Source of the DNA: Ciona savignyi
Taxonomy: Eukaryota > Chordata > Ascidiacea > Phlebobranchia > Cionidae
NCBI GenBank assembly: GCA_000149265.1
Contig: CH003281.1
Location: forward strand, 93,953-157,952
DNA length: 64,000 nucleotides
Direction: 5' to 3'
Both the position numbers and the translations under genes were made by a program. Below, piece by piece: positions 1-12,700 of the stretch (position 1 is the first letter of the stretch; every line of letters starts with the position of its first letter). The notes beneath the pieces were generated by a model. That model saw only the letters and a list, made by a program, of their open reading frames with translations. It did no database searches and was not told the DNA's origin.

Positions 1-476
1 ATGGACACGATAGATTTAGGATAGAATAATATGTTTGTTTAAGATTTTTACAAAATAGTAATAAAAAGGAGATTTTGTGCACACTTAAAGTGTGCACTTT
101 TGGACATCTGCACAGGGCACACTTAAATATTTGGCGCGTGTACACTCGAGATCTCGGCGAAAATTGACGTACTTTCCATACAGGGTAATTAGAGGCACAT
201 GAGATAGTGCCCTCTTATATTTAAAAATAATTTTATTTTTAAAAATCAATCCATTTTATTTCACTAGATTAATACAAACTAAGTTCTGTGCCTTGCCAAG
301 GACAAAATTGCAAAAAAAGTGTATTAAACCAGGCCCATCCCCATGTCTGACTGGGATCTGTATCAATATCCTCAAGGCTAAGTAGCCTGAATCTGATTAC
401 TAGAGTATGTGATTGGGAACAGTATATAGCTAAACTTATTTATTAACTATATTTACCTCTTAATTTTTGCATGCAG

Positions 477-2249
477 AAGATGCGGGTATGTCTGATAAAG
501 AAATTCACGATCGCGACATAATGTGGTTGGAAATGTCAAATGGTGAGAATCATAAGTTAAAATATTACATGAATATTGTACCCTGACAATTTAATTAACC
601 AGTGGTGGTAGCTGAGGTGACAACAACTTCATTAGGAGTGGGATATGAGTTGGGAAGGGCTGTGGCTATGAAGAAGAAAATTCTTTGCTTGTTTCGTCCT
701 ACTCCTGACAAAAGTAAGTTTAAAACGCACATAATATTATTGTGTAGTGTATCCTGTATCAGTACAATTTATTCAATCACCATTGTGGTTTACCAACCCC
801 ACAAAGCAACTGACCTTGTTAAAACAAGGTTCGTACCAAAATTTATAGAAAATGAATGAAATAATCATTAAAGCGCAGGAAATAATGAAAACTCGGTGAG
901 CGTCAAAATATGGAAAAAATTGCAGTTCGCGACATACAAATAAAAATAAAATAATTGCAATGCGTTATACGAAACTATAAATCCAGTATTCGGACAAAAC
1001 AGCAATCTTTAAATCGAGATATTTCACCCGATTGGCAAATCTGCCATTTCTCTGACACAAACAGATATTTTGAAGTGCTGTTGTCATTTATGTGTCGAAT
1101 ACTGGATTTACAGTTACAAAGTTCCTTTAAAAAACACAGTGACATTGGTAAAAGAAAAGGGCCAGATTTAAGGAAAAAAATTCATTAAAGTGTGGAGCGA
1201 AAATTTGTGTAATTGGAAACTCAGTAAGAGCGTTCGTTTTTCAGCCAAAAGGTTTTTGATTCGAAACCATCACATTATCCACTCAAGGTGGATAAATGGA
1301 TTGAACTTAAACAGTAGGAATAGGATATTTAAAATTTAGTTCAGTATAAATTGTGTATAATCGTGTGTAACAACACAAACACGTTTTGATTCAATGCAAT
1401 TCCTATCATCTGGCCAAAACAAGGATAAGGACTGTCAAAAATAAGTTAAAACAAAATGTAAGTCTCTTAAATATGTTAATTCGATCAACAGTGTTCAGTT
1501 TGCAAACACACAGAAGGGATTAACTAGCCAAAATGATTGAATTTATAACAGTTGTGAACTTTATTCTATTAAAATTTAAATATGAAAACCTACAGCCTTG
1601 ATACATGCTAGAAATTGTATATCTGAAACAAAAGTTCTGACTATTGCTTCGTAGAATAATGACAATGATTATTTATTGCAAATTGTTGGTGTACACCATG
1701 TCTTTCCAATCTGGTGATTTATGCGAAGCCTTTCAACCAAAAGGTTGCAGATTCGAATCTGGTCGCTATCTAGTTGGTTGTGTCCTTGGGCTAGGCACTT
1801 AACGGACATTGCCTGAACCCAGTAAATTAATGGGTTTTACTAAATTGAAGGAACGTGTGTAATATATAAAACATAGTGCAATAGCTTTGTTGGGTGCAAG
1901 GTGATCTGACAATTGCCTGTTTGTTAACCCGCTTGATTTTTCATGGGATAAATATGAATATATCCTATCTTATCCTTATATGCGATTTCTAGCTTGTATT
2001 AATTAGGCTGTATGGTATCTAACTAGAATTACATATCTTCCAATGTCTAGTGTTCTAAATATCCCTATCAAGATCTTATAATTTGTTATTTATTATTTTT
2101 CCTTGCTATGTATGTTTGTTTACTCAGTGAACTCAATTGCAGGATTGTCAGCGATGATAGAAGGGGCTAAAAACTGTGACAATTTTGAAGTTGTTCATTA
2201 TTCTGATGTTTATGAAGGTTGCACTGCAATTTCAACGTTTATGAAAACA
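477..2249 (+). CDS. dnph1: DNPH1 (RCL)-like 2'-deoxynucleoside 5'-phosphate N-hydrolase, partial (3 exons)
   Basis: Enzymes of this family cleave the N-glycosidic bond of deoxynucleoside 5'-monophosphates and belong to the nucleoside 2-deoxyribosyltransferase fold. Exons read from the sequence are 477-542, 603-713 and 2143-2249, each with AG/GT borders and compatible phases. Exon 1 encodes a segment ending IHDRDIMWLEMSN. Exon 2 continues VVVAEVTTTSLGVGYELGRA and KKILCLFRP, and exon 3 begins RLSAMIEGAKN. These match the human DNPH1 core almost word for word. The Glu in GVGYELGRA is the family's catalytic nucleophile. The N-terminal exon with the first nucleotide-binding loop (GSIRGG in human) was not found at 1-476 and should lie left of the window. 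The C-terminus is uncertain: an acceptor near 2961 would add only one residue before a stop. Intron 2 holds a SINE. Confidence 0.88.
970..1117. repeat. Small foldback (inverted-repeat) element in DNPH1 intron 2
   Basis: Arms of about 20 bp, reading AAATCCAGTATTCGGACA on the left and its near reverse complement (TGTCGAATACTGGATTT) on the right, enclose about 105 bp. The structure fits a short MITE-like hairpin. No coding sequence is present. Confidence 0.55.
1703..1985 (+). repeat. tRNA-derived SINE (TATCC-tailed family), full-length but diverged
   Basis: The head has a box-B-like GATTCGAATC, then the conserved body (AACGGACATTGCCTGAACC, GGTGATCTGACAATTGCC), then the tail GATAAATATGAATATATCC with further TATCC repeats. 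It is inserted in DNPH1 intron 2. Confidence 0.75.
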
Positions 2250-2326
2250 GTGAGTATTTTAAATAATAAATATAACGATTGTACTCCCATACATACTTCG
2301 ACAACTTTTTATTACATTAAGTAGAC

Positions 2327-2625
2327 TTTAAGAATAGGATAGGATATTAAGAAAAGGATAGGATATTTAAATATGTTTTATCCTCATGAATACTTCCTTG
2401 CCCACTGTCGGGTTACCAGAGCTATTGCTGTGTGTTGTGTATAATTAAGAAGTATCAGTTTAGTACAATGTACAACACAAAGAACCATTCACTAGTCGAT
2501 ATGTGTGTGTGATGTCCTTCAAGTGTCTTGCCCAAGGACACAAGCGACCAGTGAACGACCAGTTAATCAGAAACCATTCTACTGGAAGTTGACACACTAA
2601 CCCACCAAGCAATTCGGCCAAACAA
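2327..2625 (-). repeat. tRNA-derived SINE (TATCC-tailed family)
   Basis: The tail (GGATAGGATATT, duplicated) is at the left. The body motifs CACTGTCGGGTTACC and CTTGCCCAAGGACACAA follow, with a degraded tRNA-like head near 2600. Confidence 0.7.
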
Positions 2626-2703
2626 ATTTGTATATAACATATAAATGGTTTGTAGTAAAAGCTAAAGAGTCTGTATGATAATGTATTTCGCCCCTTTATA
2701 TTA

Positions 2704-2848
2704 GGCTACATAATACGTATTTAATTTTTATTACTAGCCAATGATGTAATCTATCATAGGTTAGCTAAATATCAACTTATTATTGTTCATTTTATGCTAT
2801 TATTAATTAGACATCAACGTCATTTGATTCTGTACATATTATGTAGCC
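2704..2848. repeat. Short inverted-repeat (foldback) sequence
   Basis: GGCTACATAATACGTA at the left is matched by TACATATTATGTAGCC at the right, giving a hairpin of about 145 bp in total. It resembles a miniature inverted-repeat element. Confidence 0.45.
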
Positions 2849-3244
2849 AACACTACCAATTGTATTCTTTCAATTAAATAAGTAATTATAATTTTATTAC
2901 CGACAGTTAATTGTTTAAAATATGGATCTTATTAGTCAAACTTAACCACTTTGTTTTTGCAGCTGTAGCCTTTTATAAAGAGATCAGAGCTGTCAATTTA
3001 TTACTGCCATTCAATTTTAATCTTACTGCCAGTGTCATTTTCTATACATGCAATTTAAGGTTAGTTTTCCTTGCGTTTGTTATATGTCGAACTTAAGATT
3101 AAATACACGGGTATAAATGTGGGTTAATTCGTTTATTAATAATAATTGAAAAATATTCTTTTAGCTGGTCCTGTATTTAATAAATCAATTATTTATTTTA
3201 GCTATAGGGTATGACCAATCTTGCCTTAACTGATTGGTATAAAG

Positions 3245-3406
3245 CAGGTATGGGCAACATGCGACCCGGATTTTTACCGGACTGCAGACTGTATCCAACC
3301 ATACCGTGTAATTAAAATATTGAATGCAATTCATGTAATAATTCGGACCACCATGAACTTCATTTTCCCACATCTGGCAGCTGACTATAGAAGTTGCGCA
3401 CCCCTG
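3245..3406. mobile_element. hAT-like MITE, 162 bp
   Basis: The left end CAGGTATGGGCAAC and the right end TTGCGCACCCCTG form imperfect CAG...CTG terminal inverted repeats. Flanking octamers GTATAAAG (3237-3244) and GTTTAAAG (3407-3414) look like an 8-bp target duplication with one change, as expected for hAT elements. Confidence 0.6.
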
Positions 3407-3778
3407 GTTTAAAGTATTGAACAAAAACGAAACGCCTCCCCAGGGGGACGTACAGAAATTTTTAGGGGAGGCGTGAGCCTTAATAAATTTACAGGACATT
3501 TTTTATTAATTTTAATAATCCGAGCTTTGCGGACAAAAATAAACATATTTTCACAGGTATAAAATACGCTTCTATGTTTCCTGGAAAAAATACAGAACAC
3601 AGCATTCAAAGGCTAGGGGGGCGTAAACTGACATTTATCGTGCTACGGAGTCGCGGTATCAAAAAGGTTAAGAACAACTGCTATAGGGTAACCACCTCGA
3701 CCGGTTTAACCTTTTTCTGTTAAAATACATAATCCTAAATTTTCATTTCGGTAGAGCCGTTGAAGTTGTATTTTCCAT

Positions 3779-6700
3779 TTATTTTACGCATTTGCCCTGT
3801 TGCACAGCATCTGCTATGACCATGAGTCCAGCAAAAGTTTCGTCAGCTGTTGGTTGGATGAATCTGAATGATTTAAAACGGGTTAAAACTAAAAGACATA
3901 TTTAAGATTATTTTTTTAGTTTATTGTTCTTTCCTCCGTTATATATAAAGAAGAGTGGCGCAACAAATAGGAGGGCGGAAAAAAACACAAAACTACAGCA
4001 TTTAGAAAACGCCACAAATACACACGTTATAAAGTAAATACAAATACACACGTTATAACAGGTACAAAAGTGATGTGGCGTTAAAAAATCCACCTAAATT
4101 AAATACCGGACCAAGTCCTATTCCTTCGTTGGCCAATAAGCGTTAGAATGGGTTAAATCCAACATTCTGATTTTCGTTCGGTCCATTTAACTCTATCGGT
4201 AAGGGCATTGGTGAATTGCACACAGCCAAGAGGTAGTGGAATGGAAACCAGGTACTAGTTTTAGTCTGACCGATTGGCTTTGGAAGTTGGGGCGTCGCCT
4301 TTCAGGCGAAGGGTTGTAGGTCCGGAACTGGTCGCTAACTAGTCAGGTTTGTCGTTGGATAGGGAACTTAAGGGACATTGCTTGAACGTAGTGACATGAC
4401 GGTTTCTACCAGCTTGAAGGAACAGCCGAATCAAACCCAACTCGCTGCAATAGCTCTGCTAACCCGAATGTGGGAGCGTTTCCTATATTTAAGTTAGATA
4501 GGTGTCCTAACTCGAATATTAAAGGTGGTTTTCTCAACAGACGTAACCAACAGTTCGTGCCCACAGTTTGGTTATTTGCATACGCATATTTACATCCCGA
4601 GGGTTGTAGTTGATGGCTTGTTATATACCGCATATTTAATTTCTGTTACCAGATTACGCAAATTCACTTTCTAATAACTAACTACGCAAATTTACTCTCT
4701 TATTAGAGACTGTGCATATATTTATTTTCTGATACCAGAATGGTGGATAAAACAATAGGTCGCTCTATATTATCTTGAGCACGCAAAAATAACTGCGGTA
4801 ACTCAATGGTAGAAACGAGGTAATCCGACGATTGCGGAAACGCCCATGCATTTTCCCAGTCCCGGGATAAACGGGAATTCCAACATCAGAATGAAGTGCC
4901 ATACTTACGCTTCCGGAAGAACAAAGCCAAAGTTCCCAGTGTCCCGCAATTCAGCTGCAAATGTGCATTTCACGCCCATGTTGTAGATGTAATCTGCCGT
5001 GCTGCCAGATGCGATGTCTGTAAGGCAGATGCAAAACACGAGATAAATACTTTACCATACTTGCTATCACGGCAGTACTTCGCCTGATTAGTTTGGTTGG
5101 TTAGTGCGTCACCTTTAATCCGAAAGGTAGCAAATTCGAAACTGTTGGCCAGCTAGTCGATTGTTTCCTTGCGCGAGGCTCTTAACGGACAGGAGTGTAT
5201 AAATCAGGCATAACACCGTGTAATAGCTCCGGTAATATGCGGTGGGCGTAAGGTGTTCTGACGACCCATGCGTTTACCAAATCACGGGGATAAACCTGAA
5301 TATCCTATCCGCCAATTAGCAATGTCTCCATCACATTAAACACCCAGTAGTAGTTGCCGTCTTTCTATGATAAAAAAGTCAGTTTATGATGTTTTCGGGC
5401 ATGATTTTGGTAATGCAAAATATATAGATATACTCACAGATAACTTGGGATATCGGTCCATAGTTGTAGAACTGTCCGTTCACATCGTAAATGGCGTTAA
5501 CGCTGTCCATGGCAATTTGTCCCTGTAAAAACATAACGAATGGTGATGTGGCCGAAAAGTTAGCGCGACCCGTTCGTATTTAGACTTTTATGTAAAAATA
5601 CGGTCTTGGTGATGAGCCTGACGCTGGTTCGAAACTTTGTCTGATAAAAAGACACTTTAACCAAATTTTGGGTCTTTCCCGACACCAAAAATCCCAGGCA
5701 TAGCATGGGATCGAAACTAGCCAGTGGCTATAGTCTAGCTTTTTAACCATCCACTGGCTGTGTCCTTGGGCATTGTGCTTAGAAGAAGCCACCAGACGAA
5801 CTGGAACCATGTAGAAACGTCTAATTCCTACACGACACACTGTAATATTTCCGCGAAGCGTACGGTAATGTAGTAAATTACCATTGTACGAATGCTAAAT
5901 AATATGACGATTACCATCGTAAAACCACCCCTTTCTGTTTTTCCATCTACAACGATAAAACATGAATATTCTTTTTCCACACCCACCAGGTTTAAATAGT
6001 CATCGCACTGACTGGTGGGTGTAAGCGTATGGGTACATCCAGTATTCTCCGTAAGCGTGGACATCAATGTANNNNNNNNNNNNNNNNNNNNNNNNNNNNN
6101 NNNNNNNNNNNNNNNNNNNNNNNNNNNNNNNNNNNNNNNNNNNNNNNNNNNNNNNNNNNNNNNNNNNNNNNTATAATAATGTTTTTCCCTATATATAGAG
6201 TAGGATAAAAATGTTTATCCCCGTAGAAGCGGCGTTAACACGGGCAATCGTCAGTTTACCTTGCTCCCACCGTCGAGTTACCGACAGCATTGCAGTGTGT
6301 TGTGTTTGATTAATACTTACGCTCTTTTTAGTAGAACCCATCATTTTACTGGGTTCAGGCAAAGTGTCTTGCCGAAGACACAACCGATTAGCTAGGGATT
6401 AGTTTCGAACCTGCATCATATCGGTTGAAAGGCGACGCACGAACCCAGCAAGCTAATCAGTCGGACAACTTTTATAACAATGGTGGAATATAATTAACCT
6501 GGTTAAAATAGGTCGTGACTTGACTTAGAAAGATGGAATTAAAATTCATATCCTGTATAATGGGGACAGACTTTTTAAGAATATATCTACCGCTATCAAA
6601 ATATAAAGTCGTGACTTAATGTAATTAACATCTACCAAGATTAATTTAGGATAAATCGTGCCGGAACTAATTGTTAGATTATCTACGCGCTTTTATTATG

Positions 6701-9700
6701 TGATAATTATTACAGGAAATACTTTTCGAAATATATTTCGGATAAATCGTGTAACAAATTCGTGTGAATGACCTACCCATAATTAGCATCCGACTTCTCG
6801 AGGGATTTAGTTATTTTTATCAGGTTTATTTTCGCATAAATTGTTTTTTATAGAAAGTCCGTGTTAAGAGATATAAACACATATATATTTGGATATAAAT
6901 ATTACATAGGAGATAATCCGACATATTTATCCTGGATGCGTATATTAAGGTTTATAGAATTGTTACAAAGCTAAACCAACCTCGGAAAATGCAGAAGGTC
7001 CATAGTAAGCATCGCTGCACGGGCTCGAATCCGCTCCTGGACCTAAAAAAAAACACATTTATTTGCCTTGTTTAATGTAGAATACGATATATTTATGTTT
7101 ATTCCTGTTAATGGGAACGGTAGCGCCTATTCTTTTGCATGCATTTACAATTTTTTGTTTAACACATGAGGCGTTAAAACATTGGCAATCGTTAGATCAC
7201 TTCGCGCCCACCGTCGGGTTACCGGAGCAACTGCAGTGTGTTGTGTATAATGATTTAAACGTTTCTTCAATTTGGTAGAACCCATTAATTGGCTGGGGAT
7301 TAGGCAATGTCCCTTAAATGACGTTCACAAAGTCACAACCTACTAGCTAGTGACCTGTTTCTAATCTGGAACACTTCAGCTAAAAGACAGCGCACTAACA
7401 AAACAGTTTAATCGGTCGGACAGTGGTCAAATATTTGGCTTCAACATCTTACCAGACCAGTTGATGTCCCAGTTTCTGTTGGGGTCGACTCCAAGGCAGA
7501 ACTTGCCGTAATCCGACCTTGTCTTTCGCCACATTCGATCCTACACACGATCAACAATGTCACTCAAAAAATGATTTGAAATTTACACAGACGAACCTAG
7601 GTAAATCATCCTAAACGAGATTATTATTACATAGGTAATTAACTGTTTTTTTTGGAAAGCCGAACGGGCATTGGGTATAAATTTAATTTGTAACACAGGA
7701 CAGGAAAAAAAACGAAACGAACATCTTTTAACTTGTAAAATTCAAACAACTAATGCTGAATGGACGTGTCTTTAGAAGAGTTTGGATTTTTATACACAGC
7801 AAGCTTTGTAAAATTGTGTCCAAGGGTTAAGCCACATCTGAGCTGTTCAACTTACATCTGACCAAGTGTAGACGTAGCCATCAGGGTTGGCGATTGGAAT
7901 AACGTAGATTTCAATCGCATTCAGGATGTTGTATTCAGCGCTTCCTGCAGGTGCTTCTGCAAGCTAAATAAAAAGGAGTTAGGCTCGGGGCAAACGGACA
8001 GTATAGCGCTCCACACACATATAGCGTTTTGCGCAATCCTTCGCGTTTCTCGCGTCTCGTCATCCTTCTCGTCAGGCGTTGCGTTTTAGAGAGACGCGAG
8101 ACCATGCACACACACTCGCGTTCATGATGACGTATTGCGTCAAAACATTCCCACGTGGTTTTGTTTACTGGCCATTAGAACGATTGTTATCACCAGTAAA
8201 AAACGAATTAAGCAAAATATAATGTCCAATCTCTTCACTTTATTGTCACATGTTTCTAGACATATAACCACTCTTTTTTTTACTTATGTTCTTCCGGTAC
8301 CGTTACTACCGGTACCGTACCTGGTTCTCCTATTTGGCCACTAAACTACCGGTACCGTACCTGGTTCTCCTATTTGGCCACTAATGTAAGTCCAGGTATT
8401 TTCTTTTCTCATTGTATCCTTATAATACTAATTCTTTGATATATACAGATGAGGACTTGCTTGTACCAAATTAATCAGTAACTCATTAAAATCTGTTTTT
8501 GACATTTTTGGATCTATGTCAGTGATTCCCAACCGCGGCTCCGAGAGCCGCATGCGGCTCCCAGCTAGCCTTCTTGCGGCTCTCATTGACCTTTGAAAAT
8601 CCCCTAAAAATATTAGAATCTGATTCTAATAATAAAAAAAATAAAATTAGTATTCTAAAATTATCCTTTCTTAGTTTGAAGACTGGGAAAAAAGTTTTAA
8701 CTTCATAGTTAAGATTAGAGGCAAGGAAAGTTGTGGAAAAAGGCTGGTATTGTTACGTCACTGTTTTCTTAAAGCAGTGTGTTTTCATGAGTGTTTTCAT
8801 GCGGCTCCCATACGTATTCTAAAATTTGAAATTTGGCTCCGACACTAAAAAAGGTTGGGAACCACTGATCTCATGTCATACAAAAATTGGGCTAAAACTT
8901 AGTATAAATGAACAAACAAACTTACTTGACATTTATTTTTATTGCAAAATATCAAACGAAGAAAGAGCAATACAGTGCTATGAAATGAAAAATTAACTAT
9001 TACAGTTGGCTTGGAAAGGCAGTGTATATGACTGAAGAAATATAATAACACTGAAATATAAATAAAAATATTATTTACAACTAGCTGCATGCTTTACAAT
9101 TCATTGATACCAAATAACAAATTTGCATTTACAATGACTGGTATGTTCAATATGAAAGTTACAGAGTTAACAATATCTGCACAATTGCAGCCATAGCTTC
9201 ATCGGCTGTTTCCATTGAAACTATATAGTTTAGCAACAGTAAATTTTCCAAAACTATCATACATATCATCCTGCACAATGTTGGCCTGAGCTGCACTTTT
9301 TCATATATTCGGAATTTCTCTCCAGAATATGTATGAGGTCTTCCTAGTAATAAAGTAAGTGGTTATTGGAGCTGTGGATATCTAGCATCAAATAACGATT
9401 AATAAAAAATTAACTGGTAGTGGTCCACATAAATCTGAATATTTTCAATTAGACATTGCAAGAGCAAAATAAACCGATGTACAATGGTAAACAAAGTTGT
9501 TTACACACAAACAAGTTATGTACAATATGAAAATAACCACCTGCAAATCAACTTTAAAATCCAGCTTTCCTCTTTTGTGCTGTTGTGCAGACTGCAGCGA
9601 TTCAGCAGGCAAAGGGCAATCTATTGTTGACGTCATGGATAGATAGTTCTGTTGGGGTGTTTAGTTTACCAGAACTATCCCTGTGTTGTGTCATGTGTGC

Positions 9701-12700
9701 CCTGTTAGTTATTACTTCACCAGTATACTTGTTAAACCTATTAAACTACTGGTACCTGTACTTGGTTCAAGCAATGTGTGCTAACTGTATTATTTAATGG
9801 AAACATGTTACATTTTATAAACAATACAAACCGATACCGGTACTTACAATCTGTGACAAAGGTGATCTTGCAAAAATTGCATATTTTCATCATGTTCCCA
9901 TGTTGAACATGTGGCCGCACCAGAACCGCTCACTTTCATTTATCCGCTTTTTTTTCTCTCTTGAAAATCCATTCCTTAAACTTCTCCATATCATCATACA
10001 TGCCTCTGCTAATAAATGTTCAACACGAAATTCAACAAACATTGTGTTTCAATTCACACATAAAATAAACCCATATTAAACAATAAACTACCGGTACCGT
10101 ACCTGGTTCTCCTATTTGGCCACTAATGTAAGTCCAGGTATTTTCTTTTCTCATTGTATCCTTATAATACTAATTCTTTGATATATACAGATGAGGACTT
10201 GCTTGTACCAAATTAATCAGTAACTCATTAAAATCTGTTTTTGACATTTTTGGATCTATGTCATACAAAAATTGGGCTAAAACTTAGTATAAATGATATT
10301 TAAAACCAACTAAACAAATAATTGTTATAATGCTATACTTAAATAATCCTTATTTACTTATTCTCTGGTCTACCTGTGATTTTAATTGAAATAATCAACT
10401 TAAAACAGTGTCTCTTTCATTTTCCTACCTATTGCGTCTTGCGCAAAAGTTAAAATTTGTTTAACTCTGACGTTTGACGCTATTGAGCCACTTCTCTCGA
10501 CTTGCGTTTGTCTGGCGCGAGTGTGTGCATGACCCGACGCAAGAAGTTTTACGGCAGACGCGAGGTTTTGACGCGAAACGCTATATGTGTGTGGAGCCCT
10601 TATGTCTGCAAATGCCAGCATTGATCCATGCATAAGCTTCCACGCTGGTGAAAGCTTGTTTCTGTTTTACTCTCTTTACCAGGCTAAGTTTTCAACCGGA
10701 AATGAACTGGTTACAGAAACTGTTTTATAAATGTAACTCGAATTATTACTCTGTAAAATAACACAATGCGCCGCCAATTTTACTTGTTTTTTGGTACAGC
10801 TTTAAGGAAAACATGTGTGTACATTAAAACGTACCAACCACGCAACAGCATAAACTATAGCGACAAAAAACGGGTTTTAAATCACATTTGCCATTTAGGT
10901 GCTTTTGTCCACTGAATTTTCATTACATAATGACTAATCCATTTAGTATGTATTAAAACAGTTAAATTACCCAAGATAAAAAAATTATGTGATTTAAACA
11001 TAAACTCCGAAACGGTGTCTTAGAGGTAATTAATTACCTTTCGAACGGCGTGCATGCAGGAAGCTGGGGCAATCCATTCCCGAGAGTGAAGGCCACAGTC
11101 GATGACATATTGGGGCTTCGGAGTCGAGCTTCGTGAAAGCTGGAATTATCATTTATACTTAAAACTGTCGCAGTACCGGAACTCGAAAGCTCCGTTTCTG
11201 AATGAAAAGTTAGTATTCTACTCAGAAATTCGCTACCCTTACACCACACCCTCGAATTATATAGTATAATCAGCAATTTTTCATTTTTAACAGTGGTTTC
11301 TTTCCATCGAGGTTATTTTGTAGATCACGCCCGCTAGGATGAATGTTCGGCAAACTTTGTCCTTACCTTCAGAGCGTTGATGACTCTTCCTTCATAGGAC
11401 GAACCGACGTTTACCTGGCTGATGAAAGAATATGTTGCGACCATGTCACCCATCCATTGGTTGATCTAAAACATTAAAATATATTTGCGTGGCCCAATCG
11501 TCTAAGAGTAGAAACCGTTGCTTATTCGCCTGGCGTAAAAGGAAACGTATCAATAAAAATCTTAAAGAAGCGGTCATGGATTTCCTTGAAGATGGCAAAA
11601 CGCCTATAGCGGGACAGGGGAAACTGGGGACATTAAATCCATTGTGGGGGTTCGAACCTACCACCCCGACTAATACGCACCCGATAATATCTTGACTAAT
11701 TCATCGTGATTTTAAGTCAGGAGCTTTCTTATACGGATATTTGTTTTTCTTTTTGGGTTTCAGCGTTGTTTAATAGATTGAACAATGTAGTGAATTAGCT
11801 TAAACAAAGATGATTTAATAGATTGATTAAGTTTTACCAAGCAATTCATTCTTAATATCTGCTGTTACGTATGACCAGTTTGCAACATAATATGTTCAAA
11901 CCTCGTCCAGGGTGTGGTATACGTTGTAGTCGAATGTGGCCAAGCTCATCTGCTCGGGTCGGGGTGATCTTTCGTACTCAATCGCTGTTTGCAGATCTTC
12001 GATGAAAATGTCATAGTCGATTCTGCAATTTTGTAAGAATACAGCATTTTTTTTCACTGCGCATAAAAATACTAAAAAATATGATAAGAAATCTGATAGT
12101 TTGTTTATGACAACATCACAACCATTTGCTGTTTTGGAGAAAGGCACGTGGCGGATGTGGCTGGGACCCAGTGGAATACTAAATCAATTAAAATTGAAAG
12201 AAAGTCTTAATCATAAACAATCGCATCCCTAACGGCAATGCAAATATCTCATAGTCAGTTGTGTTAATGCGATTCACATTTACAAAAAATGATATGTCTT
12301 TTTAGACTATTTTGTGAGTAATAGTAAAAAACGTAAATTCCCGTAGTTTTAAATACGTTAATAGAGCCCTTATTTTGTCTAATCTACGCAAGTAAAATAT
12401 TGCTAAAAAAGCGATATAAAGTTTTTCTTGGTTTTCACGGAATAAAAACATATTATCATCACCTGTTTCTTGTCAGGAAAACCTTGACAGCGGCGACATG
12501 TTCCTTTGGAACGTGGATATCAACTGGTCGGATTCCTTGGGGTTCGGTCCAGTAATCGATCTAAAATGTAAAAAGCTGTGTGTAAATATGGATATTTTAG
12601 ACTGTGAAGTTCCTAATAAGATATCTAGTTATTACTTAAATTTTACATTATGTACGTATCAGCTGTTGTGATTGTAATGCAAAACATTAATCCTGGGAAT

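Larger units (their letters stand above)
2250..3778. other. Intergenic region between DNPH1 exon 3 and the 3' end of carboxypeptidase copy A
   Basis: It holds a minus-strand SINE (2327-2625), a foldback pair at 2704-2848 and a small hAT-like MITE (3245-3406). I see no convincing exon. A possible last DNPH1 exon after the acceptor near 2961 would contain a stop codon at once. Confidence 0.5.
8009..10596. mobile_element. 2.6-kb terminal-inverted-repeat DNA transposon, non-coding
   Basis: The left end has GCTCCACACACATATAGCGT, repeated as its reverse complement at the right end (about 10577-10596). CpG-rich subterminal blocks with GCG and ACGCGAG motifs follow at both ends. It lies in the intron between exons 6 and 7 of carboxypeptidase copy A and accounts for most of that intron's 3.1 kb. 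I found no transposase reading frame. The inside contains a direct repeat (8343-8908 and 10085-10296, the first copy split by a MITE) and a local tandem 43-bp duplication at about 8300-8385. No clear target duplication was recognised, so the superfamily is open. Confidence 0.75.

Noticed and set aside
1228..1268. tRNA-like box B (GATTCGAAACC) in DNPH1 intron 2
   Set aside because: Too short and without a SINE body; similar to 20850-20920 but neither is strong enough to call.
2911..3096. 61-codon frame proposed as the last DNPH1 exon
   Set aside because: From the acceptor near 2961 the DNPH1 phase meets TAG at the second codon, and the hydrophobic frame has no resemblance to DNPH1.
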